36,106 nucleotides of DNA from JASFHF01 sp050123375 (GTDB lineage: Bacteria > Pseudomonadota > Gammaproteobacteria > UBA12402), in contig JASFHF010000022.1 in the NCBI GenBank assembly GCA_050123375.1, positions 1 through 36,106 on the forward strand, read 5' to 3'. The stretch's first letter is position 1, and every line of letters begins with the position of its first letter. Below, in pieces: positions 25,828-34,638 of the stretch. Made by a program: the position numbers and the translations under genes. A model generated the notes under the pieces. The model had not been told where the DNA came from. It worked only from the letters and a program-made list of their open reading frames with translations, and ran no database searches.

Positions 25828-26713
25828 ATTGAATTTCCATTTGATCAACGTAATAAATCAAAGCCTCTTCCAGCGATTGAGGAAAAAAACCTAAGTCGTT
25901 CTCGATTTTATTTAAATTAAATTTCCAATCAAATTCTACCGACACCTTCTGGTCAACCAATGAAATCTTGGATTGAGAATGTAAACGCTTCGCCATTTTT
26001 TCTGCTATTTGCGCCATTGTTAAAGAAGTTTGACTACCCAATAGATAAAGATGGTATCCCTGTAAGTTTGTTTTTAATACCTTAAGTACAGCATCCACAA
26101 CTGATTCAATAGCAACAATATTGCGCCACAACTTACCTTGTGAAAAAATTTCCAAAGGCTGATTCTTTTTTAATGCATCAAAATAAGTATGCGCTATCCC
26201 TCCGATTTGCCCAACACCAAAAATAGATGGAAGCCTAAAACAAAACGCAGAAAAACCTTGCTGTTGCGAGCGACATTGCAACAAGTACTCAGAAAACAAC
26301 TTCGTTAACGCATAATCGTTTTGAGGATTAACCGCGCTATTCTCATCTAAAACCTGATGCCTGATATTTCCATAGACGGCTGCACTAGAGAAATGTACAA
26401 CTTTCGCCTGTTTAGAAAGCGTTATAGCATTTAAAACATTTTCTAAAATTTGAACGTTTCCTTTATGATAATCAGCATATGTTAGGTTCGGCCTAGGCTG
26501 CTGTGAAGCACAGTGAAAAACAATATCAAACGTAAAGGATGAAAGCTTCTTCAAATCCGCAACATTCGTTAAATCGACTTTTAACGTTTTTATCTTCGGA
26601 TTATCAGACAGTGAAGGCGAAATTTTGAGGACATCATATCCATGTTCTTCTAACGATTTTGCCAAATAAGAACCAACGAACCCACTAGCCCCTGTAATTA
26701 AAATACGCCCCAA
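25814..26713 (-). CDS. NAD-dependent epimerase/dehydratase (extended SDR)
   Basis: A 299-aa protein with GASGFVG near the N-terminus (8-14), FSSAAVYGN and the catalytic YALTK. It is the first gene of the long leftward operon. The frame can be read from TTG 26740, but the promoter predicted at 26741-26768 would start transcription near 26734, and GGAGGAGG (26719-26726) lies five bases before TTG 26713, giving the family-like start MGRILITGAS. It may supply the keto-sugar for the aminotransferase downstream, or act as a 4-epimerase. Confidence 0.8.
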   Translation of the reverse strand: MGRILITGASGFVGSYLAKSLEEHGYDVLKISPSLSDNPKIKTLKVDLTNVADLKKLSSFTFDIVFHCASQQPRPNLTYADYHKGNVQILENVLNAITLSKQAKVVHFSSAAVYGNIRHQVLDENSAVNPQNDYALTKLFSEYLLQCRSQQQGFSAFCFRLPSIFGVGQIGGIAHTYFDALKKNQPLEIFSQGKLWRNIVAIESVVDAVLKVLKTNLQGYHLYLLGSQTSLTMAQIAEKMAKRLHSQSKISLVDQKVSVEFDWKFNLNKIENDLGFFPQSLEEALIYYVDQMEIQYDRN

Positions 26714-26740
26714 CAATACCTCCTCCGCTCTAAGAAACAA

Positions 26741-26768
26741 ATTATAACGAAAATCCTTCTATTTTCAA
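26741..26768 (-). promoter_or_regulatory. Promoter of the 11-gene leftward operon
   Basis: Read on the minus strand: TTGAAA (26768-26763) and a perfect TATAAT (26746-26741), 16 bp apart. The start near 26734 gives a leader of about 20 nt with GGAGGAGG before the TTG start at 26713. It is back to back with the rightward promoter at 26808-26836. Confidence 0.72.
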
Positions 26769-26807
26769 ATGAATGGATCGCCCATCAAGCCCTATGAATA
26801 ATTAAAA

Positions 26808-26836
26808 TTGGCAATAATACAAATATTCAGTATAAT
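26808..26836 (+). promoter_or_regulatory. Strong promoter, apparently giving a leaderless mRNA
   Basis: TTGGCA (26808-26813, five of six consensus bases) and a perfect TATAAT (26831-26836) are 17 bp apart. The expected start, six to seven bases downstream, falls at 26843-26844, exactly on the first ATG (26844) of the membrane-protein gene. No ribosome site precedes that ATG. Confidence 0.7.
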
Positions 26837-26843
26837 TTCCCGC

Positions 26844-28547
26844 ATGATATCTGCTCACAAAAAGAACATTTACATCATGTTAGCCTTTATTTCTTTTGTG
26901 TTCTTTGCTCACCTGTTATTTGTTGTAAATACAACATCCTACTGGGATTCTTGTGCATATATTTATAATATCGTTCACGGCAAGTACGATACTTTTATAC
27001 TCCCCTGGGATCAAAATGGCCGATCTTTAATGGGTGCCATTTATTGGCTAATTGGGCATAATATTGCCACATTACTCCATATAAACAGCTCGTTAATGTT
27101 TCGATTATTTTCGCTATTTGGCATAATCCTTAGTGGATTACTCGTATATGCGTTACTACGAAAATTCATGCGGCTTGATAAAATCACCTGCTTTTTTATC
27201 ATTATGCTCGGGGCCATTTATCCTGCTTATCAAGTACATTTATCTTTTACCACCATTATCTTTGTCTTATGTCTACCGTTTTATCTCATTAGTCTATATT
27301 TGGCTCTTCTTCAAGATCAAACTTCCCCGCTTCTTAAAAAATTCTCTATCCGAATTATTAGCATAATATGTCTTCTAATAAGTTTTATTTCCGAAGCCAC
27401 TATCCCCATGACTTTTATTATTGTTATCATCCTCTTCGCTTATGAATATAAAAGTCATCACTTATCTCGTTTTTTAAACATATTAAAATTTTTAGCTTCT
27501 CATATCGATTATATTGCAATCCCTTTCTTGTATTTGTTTTTCATGATGAAATACATGGCACCATACGGACCATATGCTACCTCAAGAACTTTAGATTTAT
27601 CTTCTTTGGCTTTGTCTAAGATAGCTATAGATTATCTTAGTGTTGGGTTTAATATTGGTACCTTAATCCCTTTTGCTAACTATAGTTTTTATACCTTCAA
27701 TTTATTCCATATCAATTGGTTAAATATAAATTTAAGTTTATTAGCTTTGGGAGTTATACTACTTCTATATCTTTTTAACAAACACAAGCAATTAACCACT
27801 CAAAAACCGATTAAAAACATTCTGCTAAAAAAATATTTTTTACTATTTTGTCTAGGAATAATCGCTTTTCTAATAAGCGTCTCCACCTTTATTGCTGCAA
27901 ATAGATCACCCACCTTTGATGGATGGGGAATAAGATTTCTAACAATCGCGGCATTTCCTTTTTCAATCACGGTGATTTCTTATATAAAAATACTTTTACT
28001 GCTCATTAATAAAAACAAAGCAAAAATTTTTATTGCCATTATGTCAATTATTATCGCCCTGACAACGATAACACTTTACAAAAATTATTTAACCTGGATA
28101 TCCAGAAATGCAATAGATGAATCCATCACCATCAATTTGCAACGAGACAAATCAATCAGCCGCCCCCCTCCAGCGATTGTAATAAAACAATACTTTATGC
28201 CTGTTTTTGGTGAAGCCTACCGTTATTATGAATGGACATACATAGTCAACAAGGCTTGGCCAACAACACCAACTATTGCTTTTTACGATAATCCAACCGG
28301 TGCGGTTTCTCTACAAGACATTAAAAAATACATTAAATTTTTCTGCGATCAGGGAGAACATGATCTTGTCCGCGATGTCAACCTAAAAATACCCCCTATG
28401 ATTATTAGCATCGAAACGTCACGCAATATAAATTGGCTTCTAGGCGGAAAGTATTTAGCAAATAAGCTATTGTTATCTGGCAAAAACTTTAACGATTGGT
28501 TACAATCTTTAGTCACCATACATGTAGAAAATGAACATGTTAGGTAA
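26844..28547 (+). CDS. Large membrane protein, putative GT-C glycosyltransferase
   Basis: A 567-aa protein with about eleven membrane segments in the first 430 residues and a soluble C-terminal domain of about 140 residues. After the first segment comes NTTSYWDSCAYIYNI, an acidic first outer loop as in GT-C enzymes and in the protein at 4107-5801; the two share size and layout, though little sequence. It probably transfers a lipid-linked sugar in the periplasm. The frame is open from TTG 26808, but that TTG is the -35 box. ATG 26844 is the first start downstream of the promoter; ATG 26877 is an alternative. Confidence 0.58.
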   Translation: MISAHKKNIYIMLAFISFVFFAHLLFVVNTTSYWDSCAYIYNIVHGKYDTFILPWDQNGRSLMGAIYWLIGHNIATLLHINSSLMFRLFSLFGIILSGLLVYALLRKFMRLDKITCFFIIMLGAIYPAYQVHLSFTTIIFVLCLPFYLISLYLALLQDQTSPLLKKFSIRIISIICLLISFISEATIPMTFIIVIILFAYEYKSHHLSRFLNILKFLASHIDYIAIPFLYLFFMMKYMAPYGPYATSRTLDLSSLALSKIAIDYLSVGFNIGTLIPFANYSFYTFNLFHINWLNINLSLLALGVILLLYLFNKHKQLTTQKPIKNILLKKYFLLFCLGIIAFLISVSTFIAANRSPTFDGWGIRFLTIAAFPFSITVISYIKILLLLINKNKAKIFIAIMSIIIALTTITLYKNYLTWISRNAIDESITINLQRDKSISRPPPAIVIKQYFMPVFGEAYRYYEWTYIVNKAWPTTPTIAFYDNPTGAVSLQDIKKYIKFFCDQGEHDLVRDVNLKIPPMIISIETSRNINWLLGGKYLANKLLLSGKNFNDWLQSLVTIHVENEHVR

Positions 28548-28586
28548 TATGTTTACACGCCATATCTGCCAAGGAAACATAACTAT

Positions 28587-29657
28587 ATGAGTACCTTAAA
28601 CTTTGCCTTAATGGGATGCGGAAGAATAGCCTCTCGGCATGCTGAAATTTTATCTAACAAACTTGCGGGGGCTAAATTAACGGCCGTATGTGATACATTA
28701 CCAGAAAAAGCAAATAAACTTGCGCAAAAATATAAAGTCCCCGCTTATAATAATATTCATGACCTTTTAAATAACGAAAAAATCGATGTTGTAAATATTT
28801 TAACACCAAGTGGATACCATGCCAAAAATGTTTTGGAAATAGCCAAATACAAAAAACATATTGTTGTTGAAAAACCAATGGCCTTGACTCTCGACGATGC
28901 GGACAAAATGATTGATATCTGTGATGAATACGGCATAAAGCTTTTTGTAATAAAACAAAATCGATATAACCTACCCATCATAAAATTAAAACAAGCTATT
29001 TCCGATGGCCGTTTTGGAAAACTTGTCATGGGAACAGTTAGAGTTAGATGGTGCCGAACACAAGAATACTATGATCAGGATAACTGGAGGGGAACTTGGG
29101 CACTAGATGGTGGTGTATTAACAAATCAAGCTAGTCATCATATCGATTTATTAGAATGGGTAATGGGAAAAATAGAAAGCGTCTTTGCTAAATCTGCCAC
29201 GCGGTTAGTCAATATCGAAACAGAAGATACAGGCATTGCTTTACTGAAATTCTGCAATGGTTCGCTTGGTATCATTGAAGCAACGACGGCCACAAGACCT
29301 AAGGACCTTGAAGGATCTATTAGTATATTAGGTGAAAATGGTACTGTTGTCGTTGGAGGATTCGCCGCAAATGAACTCATTACTTGGAACTTTAATCAAC
29401 AAACAGAAAATGAACAACAACTCATCAAACAGTTTTCACAAAATCCTCCCAATGTATATGGATTTGGCCATCTGGCGTATTTAGAAGATGTGATAAAAAG
29501 CATTCAAAATAACCAACGAGCCTTAGTTGATGGTTTAGAAGGAAGGAAATCTCTTGAAATCATACACGCTATTTATGAATCTATTGAAACCGGCAAAGAA
29601 GTTTTTCTTCGATTTAACCCAAAAAAATGCAAATTAGGAAAAAATGATCATGAGTAA
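28587..29657 (+). CDS. wbpB: WbpB/WlbA-type UDP-GlcNAc-uronate 3-dehydrogenase (Gfo/Idh/MocA)
   Basis: A 356-aa oxidoreductase with GCGRIASRH (10-18) for NAD, VEKPMAL (94-100) with the family's EKP, and NQASHHIDLLEWVMG, typical of WbpB/WlbA. It oxidises C-3 of UDP-GlcNAcA to the 3-keto sugar for amination by WbpE. AAGGAAA lies upstream of the ATG. The three genes 28587-31373 form a standard wbpB-wbpD-wbpE block for UDP-2,3-diacetamido-2,3-dideoxyglucuronic acid. The first enzyme, WbpA (UDP-GlcNAc 6-dehydrogenase), is not in the window. Confidence 0.85.
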   Translation: MSTLNFALMGCGRIASRHAEILSNKLAGAKLTAVCDTLPEKANKLAQKYKVPAYNNIHDLLNNEKIDVVNILTPSGYHAKNVLEIAKYKKHIVVEKPMALTLDDADKMIDICDEYGIKLFVIKQNRYNLPIIKLKQAISDGRFGKLVMGTVRVRWCRTQEYYDQDNWRGTWALDGGVLTNQASHHIDLLEWVMGKIESVFAKSATRLVNIETEDTGIALLKFCNGSLGIIEATTATRPKDLEGSISILGENGTVVVGGFAANELITWNFNQQTENEQQLIKQFSQNPPNVYGFGHLAYLEDVIKSIQNNQRALVDGLEGRKSLEIIHAIYESIETGKEVFLRFNPKKCKLGKNDHE

Positions 29658-30264
29658 TTATATTGTTTATCCAAAAACACAATTGATTACCGAAAAACTT
29701 GTAGAAGATTATGTCATCATCGGAAAACCTCTTAATTCTAATAACCAAATAGAAACATTAATCAAAGAAAATGCTATTATACGATCGCATTCTGTCATTT
29801 ATGAAGGCAACAATATTGGAAAAAATTTTCAAACTGGTCATCATGTCACAATTAGAGAATACAATAACATTGGCGATAACGTTGTCATTGGTACTTCAGT
29901 AACCGTAGAACACCATACAAAAATAGGAAATAATGTAAGAATCCATTCTGGCGCTTTTATACCCGAATACACCATCATCGAAGATGATTGTTTTATCGCA
30001 CCTAATGTTACTTTAACCAACTCAAAATACCCAAGATCTCCTAATGCAAAAAAAGAATTAAAAGGCCCTATTATTAGAAAAGGCGCCATTATTGGCGCTA
30101 ATGCGACTATTTTACCTGGCATTGAAATTGGAGAATATGCGATAATCGGCGCGGGAAGCGTTGTTAGTAAAGATGTCACAGCTCATACCGTTGTGGCAGG
30201 TTGTCCCGCTCATGTAATTAACGAAAGAGCCAATTTACCCTATGAAGATATAGAGATGCTTTAA
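29644..30264 (+). CDS. wbpD: WbpD/WlbB-type sugar N-acetyltransferase (left-handed beta helix)
   Basis: A 206-aa hexapeptide-repeat acyltransferase. Repeats such as IGDNVVIGTSV, IGNNVRIHSGA and IGANATILPGI run through most of the protein and end in AIIGAGSVVSKDV and GCPAHVI. It acetylates the 3-amino group made by WbpE. The start is ATG 29644 or 29650; AGGA lies four bases before the first. The gene overlaps wbpB by 14 bases and shares one base with wbpE. Confidence 0.85.
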   Translation: MIMSNYIVYPKTQLITEKLVEDYVIIGKPLNSNNQIETLIKENAIIRSHSVIYEGNNIGKNFQTGHHVTIREYNNIGDNVVIGTSVTVEHHTKIGNNVRIHSGAFIPEYTIIEDDCFIAPNVTLTNSKYPRSPNAKKELKGPIIRKGAIIGANATILPGIEIGEYAIIGAGSVVSKDVTAHTVVAGCPAHVINERANLPYEDIEML

Positions 30265-31373
30265 TGATTAAGATTCCTATAGTTGACCTTAATGCTCAAC
30301 ACCAACAAATTCAAAATGAATTAGAAAAAGCGATAGATTGCGTAATTAAAAAAGGTGATTTTATCTCTGGCGATCTTATTAACAAGTTCGAAGAAAATTT
30401 TGCGCGCTTTTGTAACGTAAAATATGCCGTTGGATGCAGTTCAGGAACTTCTGCTTTACACCTGGCTCTTTTGAGCTGTGGAATTAAAGCCGGAGACGAA
30501 GTAATTACTACACCACATACTTTTATCGCGACCGCTGAAGCCATTTCACAAGTAGGTGCAAAACCTATTTTTGTCGACATTAACGCACAAACTTTCAATA
30601 TAGACCCAAATAAAATAGAGCAAGCCATCACAAAGAAAACTAAAGCAATTATCCCGGTACACTTATATGGCCAGTGTGCCGATATGCAGCCTATTATAAA
30701 AATAGCAAAAAAATATAAGCTAAAAATAATCGAAGATGCCGCCCAGGCTCATGGCGCTTCATATAATCATCAAAATGCCGGTTCTTTCGGGGATACAGCT
30801 TGTTTTAGCTTTTATCCAGGGAAAAATTTAGGTGCATTTGGAGACGCCGGTATTGTGGTAACTAACAACAAAGCCCTTGCGGAAAAGATGCGTGTATTAG
30901 CAAATCATGGTCGAAAAGCAAAATACGAACATTCAATACTAGGATACAATTATAGGCTAGACACTATCCAAGCGGCTATTCTAAACATCAAACTTAAACA
31001 CCTATCCAAATGGAACAAAGCGAGAAAACGAATCGCTGAAGTTTACAATAAAAAATTGGCGTCTATTTTAGAGCTATCTCTACCAACGGTACAAAACAAT
31101 AATGAACATGTGTATCACTTATATGTCATTAAGACAAAACAACGAAATAAATTACAAAAATATTTATCGCAAAAAGGAATAGCAACGGGCATACACTACC
31201 CGATTCCGCTACATTTGCAAAAGGCATACAGCTTTTTAGGCCATAAAAAGGGCGATTTTCCAGAAGCAGAAAAAATAGCAAAGCAAATACTCTCTTTGCC
31301 TATGCATCCATATTTAAACCAACAACAACAATCTTTTATAGTAAAAAACATTAACCATTTTTTTAAGGACTAA
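30264..31373 (+). CDS. wbpE: WbpE/WlbC-type UDP-3-keto-sugar aminotransferase
   Basis: A 369-aa DegT-family enzyme with the start IPIVDLNAQHQQIQNEL, GCSSGTSALHLAL (57-69), D158 in IIEDAAQAHGA and the PLP lysine K187 in SFYPGKNLGAFGD. It aminates C-3 of the 3-keto uronic acid made by WbpB. The subfamily call is helped by the gene order. The start overlaps the wbpD stop by one base. Confidence 0.87.
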   Translation: MIKIPIVDLNAQHQQIQNELEKAIDCVIKKGDFISGDLINKFEENFARFCNVKYAVGCSSGTSALHLALLSCGIKAGDEVITTPHTFIATAEAISQVGAKPIFVDINAQTFNIDPNKIEQAITKKTKAIIPVHLYGQCADMQPIIKIAKKYKLKIIEDAAQAHGASYNHQNAGSFGDTACFSFYPGKNLGAFGDAGIVVTNNKALAEKMRVLANHGRKAKYEHSILGYNYRLDTIQAAILNIKLKHLSKWNKARKRIAEVYNKKLASILELSLPTVQNNNEHVYHLYVIKTKQRNKLQKYLSQKGIATGIHYPIPLHLQKAYSFLGHKKGDFPEAEKIAKQILSLPMHPYLNQQQQSFIVKNINHFFKD

Positions 31374-31760
31374 ATGATGAATAATATAATTCTAAGCTGG
31401 GGCATGGTAATCACTTATGTTGTTCTTAATTCTTTTGGGGCTCTAATAATCAAAGAAAAAATTAATAGAATTGGTGCGGCCGACTTTTCAACTTTTGCGG
31501 GTTTTTGTAAATATTTTTTAACTGTATTTACCTCTCCAATTATCATATTCAGTTTTGTTCTTATCTTTGTTTCGGCAGTCGCCTGGATAGCCGCCCTTAG
31601 CAGAATGGATATCACTATTGCTTATCCTGTAGCTACCAGCTTAAATTTTCTAATTGTAATTTTCGTTGCGATCTTGATTTTGGGCGAACCATTAACCTTG
31701 ATAAAAGGAATAGGAATAACTTTAATGCTGATAAGTATTTTTTTAATGACGAAAGCATAA
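31374..31760 (+). CDS. SMR/EamA-like four-helix membrane protein, possible lipid-sugar flippase
   Basis: A 128-aa protein with four membrane segments. The C-terminal half, with ALSRMDITIAYPVATSLN and ILGEPLT, matches the small multidrug resistance fold used by ArnE/ArnF, which flip undecaprenyl-phosphate aminoarabinose. It directly follows wbpE and faces the GtrB-like gene at 31780-32727 with a 19-bp gap. I infer that it flips the lipid-linked sugar made by that enzyme. ATG 31374 and 31377 are both possible starts. Confidence 0.7.
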   Translation: MMNNIILSWGMVITYVVLNSFGALIIKEKINRIGAADFSTFAGFCKYFLTVFTSPIIIFSFVLIFVSAVAWIAALSRMDITIAYPVATSLNFLIVIFVAILILGEPLTLIKGIGITLMLISIFLMTKA

Positions 31761-31779
31761 AAAATCCCAGCGATAAAAA

Positions 31780-32727
31780 TTATTCTTGTAATTCCGAAAA
31801 ACCAAACTCATCCATTACAAAATAAACTGGTTTATTTTTTACGCGATCGCTAATTCTCCATATATATTCAGCTATTATACCAATAGAAAACATTTGCAAT
31901 CCGCCAATAAACAAAATAAAAACTGCCAATGAAGTCCAACCGCTAGTACCGATACCTGCAAATATTTTTAGACAAATTAAAACCAACCCATAAAACAAAC
32001 CAAACCCAGCACACAGTAAACCAATAAATGTAATCATCCGCAATGGAAAATATGAAAAACCCACCACGATATCTATGGCACATTTAATACGTTTCCAAAA
32101 TGGCCAACCACTCTCGCCAGCCAACCGTTTTGCTCTCTTATAAGGTACTCGCGCCTGTTTATATCCCATGGAATATATAGTAAAAAATGGAATAGAGTTT
32201 CTATCTTGGCATCTTAGATACTGTTTTATAATATCACGATCAAAAAGCCCGATATCCATTCCATCCGTAGGAAAATCCTTAAAAACAAGCTTGCGAATTC
32301 CCCAATAAAATAATTTAGCAAATAAAGCCTTAAAAAATGGATCTTCCCTTTCAGCCCTGACCCCCCAAACAATTTCGTTTCCTTTACGCCACTCCTCAAC
32401 AAATTGAGTAATCAATGAAGGAGGATCTTGCAAATCGGCTGAAATTGCCATCACGGCATCTCCTTTGGCATAAGTAAATCCTGCTTCAATTGCTGCATAG
32501 CTACCAAAATTACGAGAAAAATTGATTATTTTGACGCGCGCATCCTTATTGTGCAATGCCTGAAGAATGGAAAGACTTTTATCAACACTACCATCATTCA
32601 CGAAAATTAACTCGACATCAAAATCACTTTCTTCAATTGCCTTACAAATCTCTTCATAAAAAATCGGCAAGTTTTGTTCTTCAGAATAAACCGGAACAAC
32701 CACTGAAATCAGATCTTTTTTACTCAT
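31780..32727 (-). CDS. GtrB/ArnC-like undecaprenyl-phosphate glycosyltransferase
   Basis: A 315-aa GT2 enzyme with VPVYSEEQN (11-19), FVNDGSVDKS, NFSRNFGS (69-76) and ADLQDPP (97-103), and two membrane segments at about 230-258 and 266-290. It is the third GtrB-like protein of the window. It is the last gene of the leftward operon with an SDR and AsnB, so the sugar it loads may be the amidated uronate or the epimerised sugar of that operon. Confidence 0.85.
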   Translation of the reverse strand: MSKKDLISVVVPVYSEEQNLPIFYEEICKAIEESDFDVELIFVNDGSVDKSLSILQALHNKDARVKIINFSRNFGSYAAIEAGFTYAKGDAVMAISADLQDPPSLITQFVEEWRKGNEIVWGVRAEREDPFFKALFAKLFYWGIRKLVFKDFPTDGMDIGLFDRDIIKQYLRCQDRNSIPFFTIYSMGYKQARVPYKRAKRLAGESGWPFWKRIKCAIDIVVGFSYFPLRMITFIGLLCAGFGLFYGLVLICLKIFAGIGTSGWTSLAVFILFIGGLQMFSIGIIAEYIWRISDRVKNKPVYFVMDEFGFSELQE

Positions 32728-32753
32728 AATTTAATCCTATACACAATTACTAA

Positions 32754-34628
32754 TCATTCACTTAAAGGAGTAGGTACATCAACATCTAAAAATTGTCGAT
32801 GCAACATTTCAAAACATAATAAAGACCAAATTAAAAATCGATTATTTTCTTCACCGCTAAAATGTTGCATTAAAATATTATTAATTGCTTCACGCCTAAA
32901 CCAACCACGATCAAAAAACCTCTCAGACAATAATACACTCTCTATGTATGGGCGCGAAAAATTACGAAACCAACTTGCATCAGGCGGAGTAAACCCTTGC
33001 TTTCTTCTATACAATACCTCATCATCCAAAATACCTCTTAATGCTTTCTTCAATACCAGCTTTGGTGTAATACCATCATATTTCATTTCTGCAGGCATTT
33101 TTAGCACTAAATCAACAACCTCGTTATCTAAAAAAGGAACACGGCTTTCCACAGAAAAAGCCATATTTAGCTTATCCTCAACTGACAATAACCCTTGCAA
33201 AAAACCCTTCATATCAAAATATAAAGCTCGATTTAACGCATTATCAGTCAAACAATTTTGCATTACCTTTCGATAGCTTGTCTCAGGAGAAAAATCACTG
33301 GCCTCTTTTTTCATTTTTTCTGAAAATACATTCCAGCGAACATCATCATTTAACAGTCTTGACCATATCCTATAATAGCAAGTATCAAAAGCATCAATAT
33401 TACTAATATCAAGAATCTGTTTATATCGCCAAGGGTATCCTCCAAATAATTCATCTCCTCCCGTACCCGAAAGAACAACAGTAACGTGTTCTTTTATTTT
33501 TTTTGCTAAAGCATAATTTTGATAACTAATTCCCACTCGTGGATCTTCAATATGCCAAACAACGCTTGGCAATAATTTAGCAAGATGATAATTTTTAACT
33601 TCTATTTCATGATGTCTCGTTCCTAGCTGCTTTGCAAGATTTCTTGCCTCTAAACGTTCGTCAAAGTAAACCTCTAAACCATGCATATTTTTCACATTAA
33701 AACCGCATGTAAAGGTATTAAGATTGCTAATTGTAGGCTTAGCAAGAGCACAAACAGATCCTGAATCCATACCGCTACTCAAAAAAGCGCCAACAGATAC
33801 ATCACTAACAGTTTGTCGATTAATCGCTTTTTTTAGACTAAATCTAAGGTCATCAGCAAAATTTTCTACGGTTTTATTGTAATCGGGCTCATAACAAATA
33901 TCCCAATATTTTACTCGTTTTTTAATCCACGAGGGATTTTCCACATTAAATACTAGAAAGCTTCCTGATTCTAAAGCATTTATACCGTTAAAAATGGTCT
34001 TTTCTTGCAAACAAAATTGGAAGTTAAAATGTTCTATTGTTCCGAGCGGATCAATACCTCTCTTCACACCTGGACATAATAATAATGATTTTATTTCTGA
34101 ACCAAAAATCAAAGAGCTGCCCACAAAGCTATAATAAAGAGGTTTAATACCAAACCTATCGCGCACTAAAAAAAGCGATTTTTTTCGCTGATCCCACAGC
34201 GCGATAGCAAACATACCATTTAATTTTTTAAACGCTTCTTCGCCATATTCTTCATAAAGCGCCAAAATAATTTCTGTATCGGTATGACTAATAAAACGGC
34301 GTCCTTTGCCTATTAATTGCTGCTGCAATTCTCTATAATTATATATTTCTCCATTAAACACCAGCCAAATGGATTGATCATTATTGCACATAGGCTGATG
34401 ACCTGCGTGAGATAAATCAAGAATAGAAAGTCGCCGAAAAGCAAAACCCAAATTAGCGCAAAACGAGTTATCAACCGAAGAGGTTTTACTCTGACCTGTA
34501 TCGGTATTAATGAAAACCTCGCCTCTGTCATCTGGTCCTCGATGAGCAATAATATTACCCATAGATTGAATCAAACCATCCGATATTTTTTGCTTACTGG
34601 ATTTGAGAACGCCTGCAAAACCACACAT
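32754..34628 (-). CDS. asnB: AsnB-type glutamine-dependent amidotransferase (WbpS-like)
   Basis: A 624-aa protein, full length for asparagine synthase B. The glutaminase domain has Cys2 (MCGFAGVL), HRGPDDRG (29-36), FNGEIYNY (91-98) and DRFGIKPLYY (157-166). The synthetase domain has the ATP loop SSGMDS at 284-289 and SGTGGDELFGGY. In O-antigen clusters such proteins amidate the carboxyl group of uronic acids instead of making asparagine. The presence of wbpB-D-E, which make a uronic acid, supports that. It is ten bases after the SDR gene. Confidence 0.85.
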   Translation of the reverse strand: MCGFAGVLKSSKQKISDGLIQSMGNIIAHRGPDDRGEVFINTDTGQSKTSSVDNSFCANLGFAFRRLSILDLSHAGHQPMCNNDQSIWLVFNGEIYNYRELQQQLIGKGRRFISHTDTEIILALYEEYGEEAFKKLNGMFAIALWDQRKKSLFLVRDRFGIKPLYYSFVGSSLIFGSEIKSLLLCPGVKRGIDPLGTIEHFNFQFCLQEKTIFNGINALESGSFLVFNVENPSWIKKRVKYWDICYEPDYNKTVENFADDLRFSLKKAINRQTVSDVSVGAFLSSGMDSGSVCALAKPTISNLNTFTCGFNVKNMHGLEVYFDERLEARNLAKQLGTRHHEIEVKNYHLAKLLPSVVWHIEDPRVGISYQNYALAKKIKEHVTVVLSGTGGDELFGGYPWRYKQILDISNIDAFDTCYYRIWSRLLNDDVRWNVFSEKMKKEASDFSPETSYRKVMQNCLTDNALNRALYFDMKGFLQGLLSVEDKLNMAFSVESRVPFLDNEVVDLVLKMPAEMKYDGITPKLVLKKALRGILDDEVLYRRKQGFTPPDASWFRNFSRPYIESVLLSERFFDRGWFRREAINNILMQHFSGEENNRFLIWSLLCFEMLHRQFLDVDVPTPLSE

Positions 34629-34638
34629 TATTTTAACC

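Noticed and set aside
30264..31373. Reading all three DegT aminotransferases as LegC
   Set aside because: Only the gene at 5817-6989 has the LegC-type N-terminus and lies beside legB; this one follows wbpB and wbpD and fits WbpE, and the third is unassigned.
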